Notes: generated from the sequence alone by a model not told the origin. 64,000 bases of DNA from Hydrangea macrophylla (GCA_033977485.1 CM066982.1:30234218-30298217), one strand, 5' to 3'; shown: positions 44,717-56,624, numbered from the stretch's first letter. A program made the numbers and translations.

Positions 44717-45024
44717 GGTGCTTCTTCGGCGGCCTCTAGCTGAGTGGTCGTTACCAGCTCTCCGTTTGCAATCTTCCTATGGAAGATGCCACAAAGGGCC
44801 CAATAATCCTTAGTGGCATGCTTTACTAACTGATGATAGGAGTAGTAGTTGTACTTAGCTTTGTCGGGCTCAGTGGGAGGCCTGGCCTATGGACGAAGGA
44901 TGATTACGTCATCCCTTATCCACCTCTTAAGCACGGCCAAAACTTCCATCATGCTGCAAGAGAAGGGAGTCGGTGCCTCCGTCACATCTCTTTTGCGCTT
45001 GCTGTCGTTGTATTCCCTATCCCG

Positions 45025-46073
45025 TCAATTCTTTCGCTCTTCGGTCACAGCGGCGGTTGGATACCGCCGTGGGGGCAAAGGATGAGAATCCCTGCTTGTG
45101 CTTTTTCTTGATGACGACACTCTGACGTCCTTAGCTAAATTGCGGGCTGCAACCATTAGGTCCAAAAATGTTGGGAAGGAATGGTTGATGAGGTAGATTC
45201 TGTAATCTCGGAGCATACCATGAACGCAAAGTTGGACTAGGATTTCTTCTGTGGTGTTGTCATGACATTCCATAGCCCGATCGCGGAATCTGTCCATGTA
45301 CTTGACCAAGTTTTCGTTGTCGCCTTGGGCCTCTCTAGATAAAGAGACGGTGGTTACCCTTTCGGTCACGCTAAAAAACATAGCATGGAACATAGAAGCT
45401 AATTGAACCCAAGACGTAACAGAACCTGGTTCCAAGTTGGCGTACCAGGTGTATGCTCGGTCGGTTAAAGACTTAGAGAACTCTCAGAGACGGAGATTTT
45501 CATTCTCACGAAAAGTTCCAAGGCTATCGAGAAACCTGGCCACGTGTTCCTTTGAGTTTCCTCGTCTTGCATCATATCGTGCAAAGTGTATGTTACCATA
45601 CCCTTCTGGGTAGGAAAGGCTGGCCAACTTGAGTGTGGATAAGGAGGATGAGTGTCAAGCGGGAGGAGAGGTGACAGGGTCATCATCGCCTTTTCTCTTA
45701 GGAGTGATTCGACTTCTGCCAAGGTGACAAAAGTCGTGGGTGGTTGCTTTTCTGTCTGCGTGGTGATGGTAGGTGTTGATTCCTTTGCTGGCGTGTGGTA
45801 CTGATTGTTGACATCGGATATGTTAACCAATGTCCTGACAATGTTATCTAGTCCAGAGGTGCCGTTTGGGACAGGTGATGGTCCTTTCTGAGCCATGGCT
45901 GCCAAAGTCTCAATGATGAGGCGATTCTGTTCCTCAAGCTTTTGGAGATGCTTTTGTTGTCCTTCCATCTGTTCAAGCCATCACAGAATATCGAGTTCGA
46001 CATCTGCAGCGACGGATCCACGCGAATCCTAAGTTTGAGACTGAGCAGACTCCTCCCTACTGGGTTAATGCAT
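45025..46073 (-). pseudogene. Tat-B gag
   Basis: Likely start at ATG 46073, with stops soon after, then an open block from 45968 (MEGQQKHLQKLEEQ, coiled coil) to 45465, and a shifted block from 45435 to 45025 with the capsid-like SWVQLASMFHAMFF, NLVKYMDRFRDRAMEC and VQLCVHGM motifs. The zinc knuckle expected between 45025 and 44716 is not clear. Confidence 0.75.
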
Positions 46074-46181
46074 AGTGGGTTGAGATCTGACCCTGTAGGT
46101 TGGGCCTTGGACTTTTTGGGGCACCCAGCCCTACTCTTAGGGGGTCATTGCTCTCGCTCGCTAACCATGTTTTTGAGTATA

Positions 46182-46200
46182 CCTCCCACTGTGGTCGCCA
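46182..46200 (-). promoter_or_regulatory. Primer-binding site of Tat-B
   Basis: Minus strand TGGCGACCACAGTGGGAGG, three bases from the LTR start TGTGTGAG at 46204. It begins like the Tat-A site but then differs, so the primer tRNA is uncertain. Confidence 0.65.
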
Positions 46201-46669
46201 AAATGTGTGAGTTCTATATCCGATGTGGATGGTATATGAGGGATGGTATAACACGTAAGCTGGTTGGTGCCAAGTGGAGCAACAAGTGACGTGTGATGGA
46301 AGAGTAAGAGTGAGAGTTTGGTACGATGATAATAAAAATAAATAATAATAACATATGTAAATAATCGATGATGGTGGGACTTAGAGAGTGTATGGCTCGA
46401 GTGAGAACAAGAGTAGCCCCAAATAAGAGAGAGAGAAAGCAGTAAAGGGTTGATTATCGGTTGGAGACTGGTGTATGCAAGGGAGTTTTTCTATGAGGCT
46501 AAAGGAGAGGTACGTAGGGAAAGGTTGAGTAATGGCTGAGAGTCGTGTTTTTTGGGAATTTTGGAGAAGGTGGTGAATGTCTTAAGTGTATAGAATCGCA
46601 GCTTAAGATTGGGTTAAAGCTTAAACTGTAGGTTGAGCTCGGGTTGGTGGATGTATTGAATGAAGTTGA

Positions 46670-46677
46670 TATTTATA
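46670..46677 (-). promoter_or_regulatory. TATA box of Tat-B LTR
   Basis: Minus-strand TATAAATA within the LTR, about 470 bp from the primer site. Confidence 0.5.
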
Positions 46678-47313
46678 CAGAGTTTGTGAGGTCCTCGGTA
46701 CAACTGGAGGTAGCGGAGTCGGCATCTTCGAAGTGGTTCCTCCGTTTGAGGTAGATGGGGACTTAAATGCGTATGTTTAAGGTAATTGGGGTCATTAAAA
46801 TGGGGATGTGGACAGGACAGTGTATTGAGAAGGTGAGACGAGGTATTGTTATATGATCGTGTGATGGTGAACTAATGCCATTGGTTGGTCAAAGGGAGGT
46901 AAAGGGGCAGGAATACTATTGGTGCAGAAGATGTAGCGAGGGGAAATATCAAGGCTTTTCTATTGGTTCGGCAAGACGTCTTGTCACTTGGAGCGACGAC
47001 TCAATATTATGTAGCGATGGTTTTATTGGTGCAGAAGGTTAAGCATGGAGGTTCTTCGAGATCATGCTATTGGTTTGCAGAATGCTCAGCGAGGTTGGAG
47101 TGACTGGGCAGGGTGAAAGTCAAAGGTTTCAGCTGGTCTCTTGGATATGGGCCTCTCTAATTGGTTGCGAGGCTAAAGGGGCAGGGCACGTGATCGATGG
47201 TCACGTGTCTCTCTTTCTCTTTGGGACCAACCCTAGCTGTGAAATGCTCAGGTAGGGAGGTGCCCCTGGTTCTAGCCACCGAACCATGAACTATCAAGTT
47301 CCCAGTGGACATA

Positions 47314-47318
47314 GCCAC
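47314..47318. other. Target-site duplication GCCAC, left
   Basis: GCCAC precedes the Athila-2 LTR and recurs at 61879-61883 directly after it. Confidence 0.92.
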
Positions 47319-47570
47319 TGCAAAGCGGGGGTATTTGTAAAATACAACCGCGCTAAAAGAAAGAATTGCATTAGTTTTGATCACAACTTCCCGTTTTATC
47401 TGCAATTTGCATTACAATGTTAGTTTTAGACAATATGATTAATCTATGATAAGTTGTATTGTTTTAGCTACTATTTGTGCAGGTTAATGCTGCTGTATAA
47501 AAGACTGAAAGATTTGATAAAAAGGAGATGCTTTGTTTCAAAGAAGGAAGATTGAAGAAGAATTGCAGAG

Positions 47571-47681
47571 TTCGAGCGATCGACATAGTTCGAGCGATCG
47601 AGTTTTCGATCGATCGAAGGAAGTTAAAGCGATCGAAAAGTCAAGACGTTCAATCGATCGAGAAAGTTTCGATCGATCGAA
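47571..47681. repeat. Palindrome array B, Athila-2 5' LTR (6 units)
   Basis: Spacers of 4, 2, 5, 11 and 5 bp in element sense. Units include TCGAGCGATCGA and TCGATCGATCGA. It ends about 70 bp upstream of the TATA-like box. Confidence 0.9.
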
Positions 47682-47749
47682 AGTGCTTTTTATCAGATTA
47701 TACGCGCATGCAGCAGTTGCGGGTTTTAAACCCTAGCTCTTAGGTTTAC

Positions 47750-47756
47750 TATATAT
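47750..47756 (+). promoter_or_regulatory. TATA-like box in Athila-2 5' LTR
   Basis: TATATAT in a stretch (CCCTAGCTCTTAGG before, ACGCCCAAC after) that is recognisably shared with Athila-1. An alternative TATAAAAG lies at 47496-47503. Confidence 0.5.
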
Positions 47757-48179
47757 CTTCATATTGTGTACGTCCAAAAGGGACGCCCAACTTTGTTTTA
47801 TCAGTTTTAGATAGAGAAGAGAGAGTTTTTTTTCTTGGTTTTTGTAGGTTTCATTGAGGATTTATCCTTGTGACCCGGATTTCTTTAGTTAATACAAGTT
47901 TATCTTCATTCCAGGTTTTTAATTTATTGTTTATCTGTTTTCTGCACTTAGTTAATCGTAGTTTACTTGTTAATCTCGTAGTGTTTTATGTTAATTAGAT
48001 TATAATCACTAGTTTTATAGTTTTAATGCAAAACTTTCAAACAAACAGAGTTTTAATGAATCTTTACATTAAACATCAATCTGAGGTACTCCTGACAATG
48101 TCTGAGTAGTCCTAGGGTTGGGAAATCGCGAGGAAATCGTGATTTTAGGCCTCTGCCATGGAATATTTTTATTCCTGTG

Positions 48180-48300
48180 TTCGATCGATCGAAAGTATGT
48201 CGATCGATCGAGACAGTGACTTAGTCGAGCGATCGAGTAAATATCGATCGATCGAGAGATGAAGATATTCGATCGATCGAAAGCGCGTCGATCGATCGAG
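48180..48300. repeat. Palindrome array A, Athila-2 5' LTR (6 units)
   Basis: Units start at 48180, 48199, 48224, 48243, 48268 and 48287, so spacers are exactly 5, 11, 5, 11 and 5 bp. Confidence 0.92.
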
Positions 48301-48967
48301 GATTCTGATTCTTGAGAACACCCAAAACAGTATTCTAAGACTTTCTGTTTTAAGGATTTGTTATCAAATTGTCCCCGAATGCTCAGTTTGTCAAAACAGT
48401 CTTTAAACTTAAGGCCTTAAGGCATTTTCTTTCAATATATTTTGCAAACCACCCTCAATGCTAACACCATTGTAGGTGAGAGTCTTAACTATTGGATTAA
48501 ACCGTTTTCATGTATTTCAAACTTAATTGAGATGATGTAGTCCCGGTCATGAAAGGGCTATTGATTCTATATCTTTAGAGAAGTACAGAATACTGTAGTA
48601 GGTGTACTCCTTTGAGCTTAATTGCAATTGCATGGTAGAAGGATAGGTCACGGTGGATTCGCGTGATCCCAACACTTTCTTTTATTAAGAAGAACCGTTT
48701 CTTTTAGAATCTTGCTTAGTTAGTTAATCGTTAGTTAAGTTAATTTAGTTGTCTTCAATTCTAGTAGTTGTTAACTGTGGAACTTTGTGTTCTACACTTC
48801 GTTTTAAATATTGATTTTTGTTTTCTCTTTAGAGTCTAATCTAGGTAGTTTAATTCAACACCTTCCCTGTGGGATCGACCTGGACTTAATCCAGTTACTA
48901 CTTGCACGTCTACCTACACTTGGGTATTGCACACAAGCGCACACAGAAAATATTCGTGTCAAGTTTT

Positions 48968-48985
48968 TGGCGCCGTTGCCGGGGA
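48968..48985 (+). promoter_or_regulatory. Primer-binding site of Athila-2, tRNA-Asp type
   Basis: TGGCGCCGTTGCCGGGGA, six bases inside the LTR. Confidence 0.9.
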
Positions 48986-49095
48986 AGGCGACGAGTTAAT
49001 TCTTAGATTACCTCAACTCTCTTCATCTATTTCTTTTTTTGTTTTCTTTATTTAGTTCTCTAGGTAAACCTTCACCCTAGGGACTCTCCTAGTTC

Positions 49096-52000
49096 ATGTC
49101 CGAGAATTCTATTGAAGGATTCTTTGGAAATCCATTCTACCGCTCTGACTCTGATAGTTCCATCAACCCGATTATCACTCCAACTGCATCAATGGACGAC
49201 CATCAGAGTGAAAACGGTGACAATGTTGTGGTGCCAATCGATGAGGCACTCCGTCCTCTTTGCTATCTTATGCAACCAGAACATGCACCTACTCCCTCTT
49301 GCATTCAAATCCCACCGCACAATGGCGAATTTCAGTTTCGCAATGGGATGATTCAATTGCTTCCCACTTTTCATGGGATGGAAAGCGAGAAGGCGTATTT
49401 ACATGTCACCGATTTCGAGGATGTTTGCAAAACATTCTCGCAAAATTGTCCTAGGGAGGTGACGCATTTAATGCTATTCCCCTTCACTTTGAAAGATAAA
49501 GCGAAGGCGTGGCTTCACTCCCTAAAGCCTAATTCAATTTTCACCTGGCATGCGATGAGCACCGCGTTTCTGAAGAAATTCTATCCTACTCGCATGACCA
49601 CAGATCTTCAGCGTCAAATTAATTCCTATAAACAAAAGAGCAATGAAACCTTCACACAAGCGTGGGAGCGTTTCAAAGATTTGCTTCTCTCATGCCCACA
49701 CCATGGGTTTGAGAAATGGCGAACGATTAGCTTCTTTTATCAGGGATTAAATGGTGAAACAAAGAAGTTGGTGGAAACAATGAGCTCTGGGCCATTTCTG
49801 CGAAAAAACACTGAAGAGGCTGAAGCCCATTTCGAATGGTTAGCTGAATACGCTCATGAATGGTCCAATTCTGACAATATCTCACGATCACAGATATCCT
49901 GTGTAGAAGAGAAAAGCTTATATCAGCTAACCAATGAAGATCGCCTCATGACTAAGTATGCAGAGCTAGCAAAGAAGGTGGAAGAGTTAAGCATGAAAGG
50001 AGAGAGTTCTAGGCAAGTTATGCCTGAAGAACCATGTGGCACATGCAACATGTTGGGACATACAACTCAGTATTGTCCTAACGTGCCATATTTTCAAGAG
50101 CAAGCCCCTGTAGAGATGAATGCCATGCAAGGTTTTCGAGGGGCGGGGAATTCCAACAATACTTTTCAAAGTAATAATAGATGGAATCACCCCGGTTTTG
50201 ATTGGAGAAATAACGCTGGGGCCCAAAATCAATATCAACAGCAGCCCTACAACAATAATCAGTATCAAGGGCAAAACAATAGGCCGCCCCAGCATTACAA
50301 TCAAAACAGAACTAATAATTACAATCAAGCTCAACCCTCCAATGCACCACAAACCAATGCCTATGTGCCCCCGCACAAGAAGGTACAAGAGGAGGAGCCA
50401 CTTGCTAATGCCAATCTAACGCAACAACTCATCCAAATGATGAGTAAAATGTCTGCCACGTTAGAGAGGATAGATGCACGGCAAGAGAGCTCAGGAGGAA
50501 CATTCCCTGCCCAACCACTTCAGAACCCCAAGGGACATAACAATGGTCCTAACAATCAAGAACATGCTAAAGCTGTGACCACACTGAGAAGTGGAAAAAT
50601 CATAGAGAAAGGCATACCTCTGTCCACTCCCGAAGTGTACAAGGAGGGGGAAGTGTTGGATGAAGAAGTTGAGCTACCATCTACTCGAGAGGAGGAGCCG
50701 TCTACTAATGACGAACCAATAAAGGAAAACCTTGAAGCTCCTAGAGTAGAAGAAGAAGTTGAGCGAAGGCCGGGAAAGGAATCTGTTAAGGAGGAACCAC
50801 CAAAATGCCCCTTTCCTGCACCTTATCCTCAACGGTTGAAGAAACCCAAGAACGAGACGAAGAATCAGGAGTTTTTGGAATTGTTTAAGCAAGTTAAGAT
50901 TAACCTTCCACTCCTAGATGCTATCAAGCAGGTGCCGGCCTATGCAAAGTATCTCAAAGATCTATGCACGGTCAAGAGGAGGCAAAGCGTGAAGAAACAT
51001 GCTTATGTCGCGTGCCAAGCTAGCGCGATCATTCAAAATGAGTTGCCTCCAAAACTCAAAGATCCCGGTACACCTACTGTCTCATGCAGAATTGGGAATC
51101 AAAAGATAGACAACGCACTCCTTGATTTAGGAGCAAGCGTGAATCTGCTGCCATATTCAGTCTATAAACAGCTAGGGTTGGGTGAACTCAAACCCACTCG
51201 AGTTGCTTTGCAGTTGGCAGACAGATCCGTGAAGTACCCTAGAGGGGTATTAGAGGACGTCCTGGTCCAAATAGACTCGTTTGTATTTCCGGTGGATTTT
51301 GTGATATTGGACACAGAACCTGTGTCTAATCCTGGTGCACATATCCCGGTTATCTTTGGACGGCCGTTCCTCAACACCATCGATGCCACAATCAAGATTA
51401 GAAGTGGTATCATGACAATCGTATTCGGGAACATGACATTGAATGTCAAGATCTTTTCTAATCCCCGACCTGAAGAATACGATGATGAGGAGGAAGTCCA
51501 TTATATAGACACAGTCATTGAAGATGAAGTTGACTTGGTCGACTACAAAGATCCTTTGGAAGTTGTGATGACACAATTTGGCGAAAATTATCAGCCTGAA
51601 GAGTCAACTCCATTGGATGCTGACCTAAATCAGACGTGTCTTATGATGGATACGATAGAGGAGGATAGAGCCGATTGCATGTGGGTAATGCCATATGAAC
51701 AACTGCCTCCTAAAACCAAATTGGTAATGCCCTCTAGTTTCCAGTTCCCGGAGTTAGAATTGAAGGAGCTCCCAAAAGAGCTGAAATATGCATTCCTAGG
51801 AACTGGAAAAACTTATCCTGTAATTATTTCATCGGCTTTAACTCATGAACAGGAAAGTAAGCTAGTGGATATGCTGAAAAAGCATAAAGATGCTATGGGA
51901 TGGACAATTGCTGACCTCAAAGGCATAAGCCCATCCATATGCACGCATAAGATATATCTGGAGGAAGACGCCAAACCCTCAAGGCAAATGCAAAGGCGTC

Positions 52001-54654
52001 TGAATCCCAACATGCAAGAAGTGGTTAAGAAGGAAGTGCTTAAACTGCTTGATGTTGGGATGATATATCCAATATCTGACAGTCCTTGGGTTAGTCCTAC
52101 CCAAGTAGTTCCAAAGAAAGCTGGCATAACGGTCATCCCAAACAAAGAGGGTGAATTAGTACCAACACGTGTCCCCACTGGATGGAGAATGTGTATCGAC
52201 TACAGGAAGCTAAATACTGTGACCCGAAAGGATCATTTTCCTTTGCCATTCATGGATCAAATGCTAGAACGAGTGGCGGGTCATAAGTACTACTGCTTCT
52301 TGGATGGATACAGTGGGTATAATCAAATTGAGATTGCTCCGGAAGATCAGGAGAAAACCACGTTCACGTGTCCATTCGGTACTTTCGCCTACCGACGAAT
52401 GCCATTTGGCTTATGTAATGCACCGGCTACCTTTCAGCGGTGCATGCTAAGCATCTTTAGTGATATGGTCGAAAACATCCTTGAAGTATTCATGGATGAC
52501 TTTTCAGTTTTCGGCCATAGCTTCGAGGATTGCCTCAGCAATCTCGAACAGGTTTTAATGAGGTGTGAGGACAAACACCTAGTCTTGAATTGGGAGAAGT
52601 GTCACTTTATGGTGACCAAGGGTATAGTTCTAGGCCACATAATATCCGATGAAGGAATCCAAGTGGATAAGGCTAAGATCGACATAATCTCAAACCTACC
52701 TGTCCCCCGTACAGTGCGAGACATTCGTTCATTTTTGGGGCATGCGGGTTTTTATCGTCGATTTATCAATTTCAGTGCAATCTCTCGACCCCTTTGTCAA
52801 CTTCTTGTCAAAGATGCACCTTTCGAGTGGTCAGAGAGTTGCCAGAAGTCCTTCGAGGATTTAAAAGATCTCCTCACCTCCGCACCTATAATACAGGCAC
52901 CCGACTGGAGTTTGCCTTTTGAATTAATGTGCGATGCTAGTGATTACGCCATTGGCGCAGTGCTAGGCCAGAGGAAGGATAATAAGCCGCATGTGATATA
53001 CTATGCCAGCCGAACCTTAAATGAAGCTCAAATGAATTACACTACTACTGAAAAGGAGCTGCTGGCCGTAGTATTCGCTCTGGACAAGTTTAGGTCTTAC
53101 CTGATAGGGTCGCCAATCGTCTGTTTTACAGATCATTCGGCCCTCAAGTATCTTTTGTCAAAGAAAGACGCTAAACAACGGCTTATTCGCTGGATACTCT
53201 TACTCCAAGAGTTTGATTTAACAATCAAGGACAAGAAAGGAGTAGAGAATGTGGTTGCGGATCATTTATCCCGGTTGACTTTTACCGATAACACTGAATC
53301 CCAATCCATTAAAGATGAGTTCCCAGATGAACAGCTACTGGCAGTAAGTAGTCTGCCTTGGTATGCTGATGTGGTAAACTACCTGGTCACGGGTGAGACA
53401 CCGACTCATTGGTCGAATCAAGATAGGAAACGGTTCCTCTCGTTTGCACGCCATTTTTTCTTTGATGACCCATACCTTTTCAAATATTGTGCTGATCAGG
53501 TCATCAGGCGTTGCGTACCCAACGAGGATATAACCGTAATCTTAGCGTCATGCCATTCTGAGGCATGCGGTGGCCATTTTGCGTCACAGAAGACCGCACA
53601 AAAAGTGTTGCAAAGCGGTTTTTACTGGCCCACAGTCTTCAAAGATGCTTATTCCTTTTGTAAGACATGCCAACGCTGTCAAAAGCTTGGAACCATTTCT
53701 AAAAGGAATTCTATGCCTCTAACCCCTATCATCACAATTGAGATATTTGATTGTTGGGGCATAGATTTTATGGGCCCATTTCCCAAGTCGAATAACTGTG
53801 AGTACATACTCCTTGCTGTGGAGTATGTATCGAAATGGGTAGAAGCGATACCAACGAGACGAAATGATCACAGAACAATCATGTCATTTCTCAGAGAGCA
53901 TATTCTGTCTCGTTTTGGTACTCCGAAAGCTTTACTAAGTGATCAAGGCAAGCATTTCTGCAATAAGCCCTTGGAGTCACTTCTCAAGAAATACGGAGTC
54001 CATCATAAAATCGCTCTTGCTTATCATCCACAGTCAAATGGGCAAGCAGAATTGGCTAACCGAGAAATCAAGCATATTCTCGAGAAAACGGTTAGTTCCA
54101 ATCGAAAAGACTGGGCATACAAATTGACTGACGCGTTATGGGCATACCGTACTGCCTATAAGACGAATCTTGGTATGTCCCCGTATAGACTAGTTTACGG
54201 GAAAGCTTGCCATCTTCCTGTTGAAATTGAACATAAAGCTTATTGGGCGACACGCTCATTGAACTTTGATATTCAAGAGGGAGGTCAGCTACGCAAGCTC
54301 CAACTTGCAGAGCTAGAGGAAATACGACGAGATGCGTATGACTCTGCAAAGTTGCATAAGGAAAAGTTGAAGGCTCGACACGATCGTACGATTTTTCGTA
54401 AATCATTTGAGCCGGGGCAGAAAGTGTTGCTGTATGACTCTCGCCTCCATCTTTTCCCAGGAAAACTCCGTTCCCGGTGGACAGGCCCGTTCATCGTAAA
54501 GACTGTTTTTCCACATGGGGCGGTTGAGATTGTCAATCCCAAGAACGATGAGTGTTTCAAGGTCAATGGCCAAAGATTGAAGCCGTTCTTGGAGAATTTT
54601 CGCACTGAAGTAGAGCACATCCAGCTGGATGAGCCCAGCTATTCCACCACTTAA
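49096..54654 (+). CDS. Athila-2 Gag-Pol polyprotein, intact
   Basis: An uninterrupted 1852-codon frame. Order: Gag capsid region (about residues 100-260), CX2CX4HX4C knuckle (C314, C317, H322, C327), protease with DLGAS at 677-681 (the usual second residue T or S is L, as in its relatives), reverse transcriptase (about 985-1165) with FMDD (D1134, D1135), RNase H with D1280, integrase HHCC finger (H1487, H1494, C1522, C1525), and DDE core D1557, D1616, E1652 with the canonical 35-residue D-E gap. A C-terminal domain ([14 protein letters not shown]) closes the protein. It encodes all enzymes for reverse transcription and integration in a cytoplasmic particle. Compared with Athila-1 one residue is missing before NFSAISRP. 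The start at 49096 lies 110 bp after the primer site, and Athila-1 supports it. Confidence 0.97.
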   Translation: MSENSIEGFFGNPFYRSDSDSSINPIITPTASMDDHQSENGDNVVVPIDEALRPLCYLMQPEHAPTPSCIQIPPHNGEFQFRNGMIQLLPTFHGMESEKAYLHVTDFEDVCKTFSQNCPREVTHLMLFPFTLKDKAKAWLHSLKPNSIFTWHAMSTAFLKKFYPTRMTTDLQRQINSYKQKSNETFTQAWERFKDLLLSCPHHGFEKWRTISFFYQGLNGETKKLVETMSSGPFLRKNTEEAEAHFEWLAEYAHEWSNSDNISRSQISCVEEKSLYQLTNEDRLMTKYAELAKKVEELSMKGESSRQVMPEEPCGTCNMLGHTTQYCPNVPYFQEQAPVEMNAMQGFRGAGNSNNTFQSNNRWNHPGFDWRNNAGAQNQYQQQPYNNNQYQGQNNRPPQHYNQNRTNNYNQAQPSNAPQTNAYVPPHKKVQEEEPLANANLTQQLIQMMSKMSATLERIDARQESSGGTFPAQPLQNPKGHNNGPNNQEHAKAVTTLRSGKIIEKGIPLSTPEVYKEGEVLDEEVELPSTREEEPSTNDEPIKENLEAPRVEEEVERRPGKESVKEEPPKCPFPAPYPQRLKKPKNETKNQEFLELFKQVKINLPLLDAIKQVPAYAKYLKDLCTVKRRQSVKKHAYVACQASAIIQNELPPKLKDPGTPTVSCRIGNQKIDNALLDLGASVNLLPYSVYKQLGLGELKPTRVALQLADRSVKYPRGVLEDVLVQIDSFVFPVDFVILDTEPVSNPGAHIPVIFGRPFLNTIDATIKIRSGIMTIVFGNMTLNVKIFSNPRPEEYDDEEEVHYIDTVIEDEVDLVDYKDPLEVVMTQFGENYQPEESTPLDADLNQTCLMMDTIEEDRADCMWVMPYEQLPPKTKLVMPSSFQFPELELKELPKELKYAFLGTGKTYPVIISSALTHEQESKLVDMLKKHKDAMGWTIADLKGISPSICTHKIYLEEDAKPSRQMQRRLNPNMQEVVKKEVLKLLDVGMIYPISDSPWVSPTQVVPKKAGITVIPNKEGELVPTRVPTGWRMCIDYRKLNTVTRKDHFPLPFMDQMLERVAGHKYYCFLDGYSGYNQIEIAPEDQEKTTFTCPFGTFAYRRMPFGLCNAPATFQRCMLSIFSDMVENILEVFMDDFSVFGHSFEDCLSNLEQVLMRCEDKHLVLNWEKCHFMVTKGIVLGHIISDEGIQVDKAKIDIISNLPVPRTVRDIRSFLGHAGFYRRFINFSAISRPLCQLLVKDAPFEWSESCQKSFEDLKDLLTSAPIIQAPDWSLPFELMCDASDYAIGAVLGQRKDNKPHVIYYASRTLNEAQMNYTTTEKELLAVVFALDKFRSYLIGSPIVCFTDHSALKYLLSKKDAKQRLIRWILLLQEFDLTIKDKKGVENVVADHLSRLTFTDNTESQSIKDEFPDEQLLAVSSLPWYADVVNYLVTGETPTHWSNQDRKRFLSFARHFFFDDPYLFKYCADQVIRRCVPNEDITVILASCHSEACGGHFASQKTAQKVLQSGFYWPTVFKDAYSFCKTCQRCQKLGTISKRNSMPLTPIITIEIFDCWGIDFMGPFPKSNNCEYILLAVEYVSKWVEAIPTRRNDHRTIMSFLREHILSRFGTPKALLSDQGKHFCNKPLESLLKKYGVHHKIALAYHPQSNGQAELANREIKHILEKTVSSNRKDWAYKLTDALWAYRTAYKTNLGMSPYRLVYGKACHLPVEIEHKAYWATRSLNFDIQEGGQLRKLQLAELEEIRRDAYDSAKLHKEKLKARHDRTIFRKSFEPGQKVLLYDSRLHLFPGKLRSRWTGPFIVKTVFPHGAVEIVNPKNDECFKVNGQRLKPFLENFRTEVEHIQLDEPSYSTT

Positions 54655-54807
54655 AAATCTCAAGTGGAATTCCAACTTGTTGTTGTATTTCTTTTCTTTC
54701 CCTGCATTTTAGTTTCTTTCTTTCTTTTGTGTTTAGTTGTTCTTTCTTTCGTATTTGTGATTTAGTTCTAATCCATTATTCCTTAAACCACTCTGTTGCA
54801 GGTGAAT

Positions 54808-55380
54808 ATGCGAGGTGATGATGTCCATTCAATCGGTTCATGGGCTGATTCCGAGTGTTGTTGTGGCACCTGGACTGAGGGTGAACCCACGCCCTGCCCC
54901 TTGCATCCTTATGATCCTGAGGTTCACACTCGAATCAATGCTTCCATCGGTTATATCCCATTCGACCCTGCTCTCCTGGACATCAATCCGTTTGAAAATA
55001 TGGACTTTCCTAATGAGGAGGAGTTGGATGAGGAAGAAGACCTGTACATGGGGAGAATGGTGGATGATGCCCTCATGGCCCAATGGGAAAACGATGATAT
55101 GTGGGAGCCATGGGAAGATCATATCCTCCAGGATGTCGTCCCAGAACGTCACAATGCAGTCTTTGTTTTTGTTGACGATTTCCTTACCCCCGAGTTGGTC
55201 CCATACCGCTATGTGCACTTGAGCTATTTGCTTTTCAGGCTTCAATGCCCTTTACCTGCTAGTGCATTTTGGGAATCCCTGCCGATAGTGAGGTTGGAAC
55301 TTGGTCATTTTTCTGTGTTTTGTTTGTTTCTGTTCCTTGTTTTCCTTTCGTATTTTATTTCTTGTGTTCCGTTATCTTGA
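54808..55380 (+). CDS. Athila-2 small ORF 2a, acidic protein of unknown function
   Basis: Start ATG 54808 (MRGDDVHSIG), directly after a long pyrimidine tract and GTTGCAG (ends 54802), a strong 3' splice-like site, so it may be translated from a spliced RNA. The conserved blocks are shared with Athila-1 ORF 2a. If the downstream intron (55288-55426) is used, the coding part after LPI is removed. That C-terminal part is hydrophobic only because it translates a pyrimidine-rich intron. I do not recognise the family. Confidence 0.6.
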   Translation: MRGDDVHSIGSWADSECCCGTWTEGEPTPCPLHPYDPEVHTRINASIGYIPFDPALLDINPFENMDFPNEEELDEEEDLYMGRMVDDALMAQWENDDMWEPWEDHILQDVVPERHNAVFVFVDDFLTPELVPYRYVHLSYLLFRLQCPLPASAFWESLPIVRLELGHFSVFCLFLFLVFLSYFISCVPLS

Positions 55381-55426
55381 TGTCGTTTTGTTTATTTTAT
55401 TTTTTTGTTTTTCTTTTCTTTGTCAG
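55288..55426 (+). other. Predicted intron in Athila-2, conserved in Athila-1
   Basis: Donor CCGATA before GTGAGG, then a T-rich tract and TTTGTCAG before GATTGTCACTATGAA. Both ends are conserved in Athila-1 (18835-18706), while the interior is not. Confidence 0.6.
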
Positions 55427-55436
55427 GATTGTCACT

Positions 55437-55745
55437 ATGAATCTTCCATACCCACCTATTTTCCTTCCGCATCAGCTCTTTCATGGCTTATACATTCAAC
55501 GGCCGCAGACTCCGCCACAAGAGGAATGTCCATTGCGCAATATCACTCCGTTATCCCTATCTCCATGCGGATCACCTCTTGCCAATGCTATCACTTCCTT
55601 AGAGACGCCAGATTTGTTCGATGATGTCCTTGCTGCTTTCCGACTGTTCTGGGAAAGGGAATCATCGAGCCTGGACTCCGTTTTTGAAGATTTGGTGCAG
55701 CATGAAGCAGTTGTGGAAGAGGATCTTTTCACGCTCGAAGAATAG
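55437..55745 (+). CDS. Athila-2 small ORF 2b, unknown function
   Basis: Starts MNLPYPPIFLPHQLFHG at 55437, ten bases after the acceptor, and ends EEDLFTLEE. The pair LPHQLFHG and DDVLAAFRLFWERESSSLDS are shared with Athila-1. The frame after splicing from ORF 2a would not be this one, so independent initiation is more likely. About 102 residues. Confidence 0.55.
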   Translation: MNLPYPPIFLPHQLFHGLYIQRPQTPPQEECPLRNITPLSLSPCGSPLANAITSLETPDLFDDVLAAFRLFWERESSSLDSVFEDLVQHEAVVEEDLFTLEE

Positions 55746-56076
55746 TGCCACACTCCAGTTGTCTTCATTCATTCCCTTTTATGTTTATCAATTGGAGTGT
55801 AATCTTTGACAAACATGTTTTTGGTTTTAGTTTTATTTAAGTTTTTCTTTAGCTCAATAAGGTTTAAATACCGATTGGGAGGCAATACTGTGTAGTTTGG
55901 ATGTTTTTAAAAGGTTTTATTTAATTCAAATTGCAAATTTTCTATTTGAGAATGCGTTTTTGGCTTACTGGCTCTGTCTTTGCCCTGTTTTTATCTTGCT
56001 GCTGTTTGTCCAGAATACTTTAGATCTGTTGGGGGTACTTATTTCATCCATTCTGTGATATCTTGGAATTTCCAGG

Positions 56077-56186
56077 TTCGATCGATCGAATATATCTCGA
56101 TCGATCGACGAGTTCTTATCCTCGATCGCTTGAAAGTTCTCAATCGATCTAAAGTTAGATCGATCGAACTTTCTCGATCGATCGAG
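56077..56186. repeat. Palindrome array D, Athila-2 internal (6 units)
   Basis: Spacers of 5, 11, 4, 2 and 4 bp in element sense, the reverse polarity of LTR array B. Confidence 0.88.
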
Positions 56187-56547
56187 ATTTGTATTTTAAC
56201 CGAGGCTTTCAGCGTACACTTCCTCAGTCTCTTCATCTCCTCCACACTCTCAAGCGATTGAGCACAGAGAAGAGACTCAGGGCGATTCTTCGGTTCTCCT
56301 CCATTCACTCAGTTATTCGAGGAGATTATAATCCCCAGATCATCACTCTCACCTCCGGCATCCCTCGCTCTACACAGAAACCGAGGTAAGGCCTCGAGTT
56401 TTTCCCCCCCCCCTCGTTTGCATTTGATTCCATTTCCTATGGGGTGCCCCCATTTGTGTTTAAGCCTATGTTTATTCTTGATTGTCGTGTTTTGTTTGTG
56501 TTTGGGCCGTTTCTGTTCTCGGAAATGGTTCCCGCACATTCGCTGTT

Positions 56548-56624
56548 CTCGATCGATCGAGCTAGGTTCGATCGCTCGAATCTTGCACTTGCTCAATCGA
56601 TCGAACATTGTTCGATCGCTCGAA
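56548..56624. repeat. Palindrome array C, Athila-2 internal (4 units)
   Basis: Spacers of 5, 11 and 5 bp, total 77 bp, ending 80 bp before the third ORF. Confidence 0.9.

Larger units (their letters stand above)
46204..47318 (-). repeat. Tat-B 5' LTR, first part (split by Athila-2)
   Basis: Starts TGTGTGAGTTC after the primer site and runs to the Athila-2 insertion point. It contains the TATA box at 46677-46670. The rest of this LTR probably continues at 61884. The matching 3' LTR was not found on the left. Confidence 0.65.
47319..48961 (+). repeat. 5' LTR of Athila-2
   Basis: Starts TGCAAAGCGGGGG, ends TTCGTGTCA. It holds array B (47571-47681), the TATA-like box (47750) and array A (48180-48300). 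Homologous to the Athila-1 LTRs but much diverged between the arrays. Confidence 0.97.

Noticed and set aside
46204..47318. LTR pair for Tat-B with a left LTR near 33-35 kb
   Set aside because: I compared several distinctive words of this LTR with the left region and found no match, so no pair is claimed.
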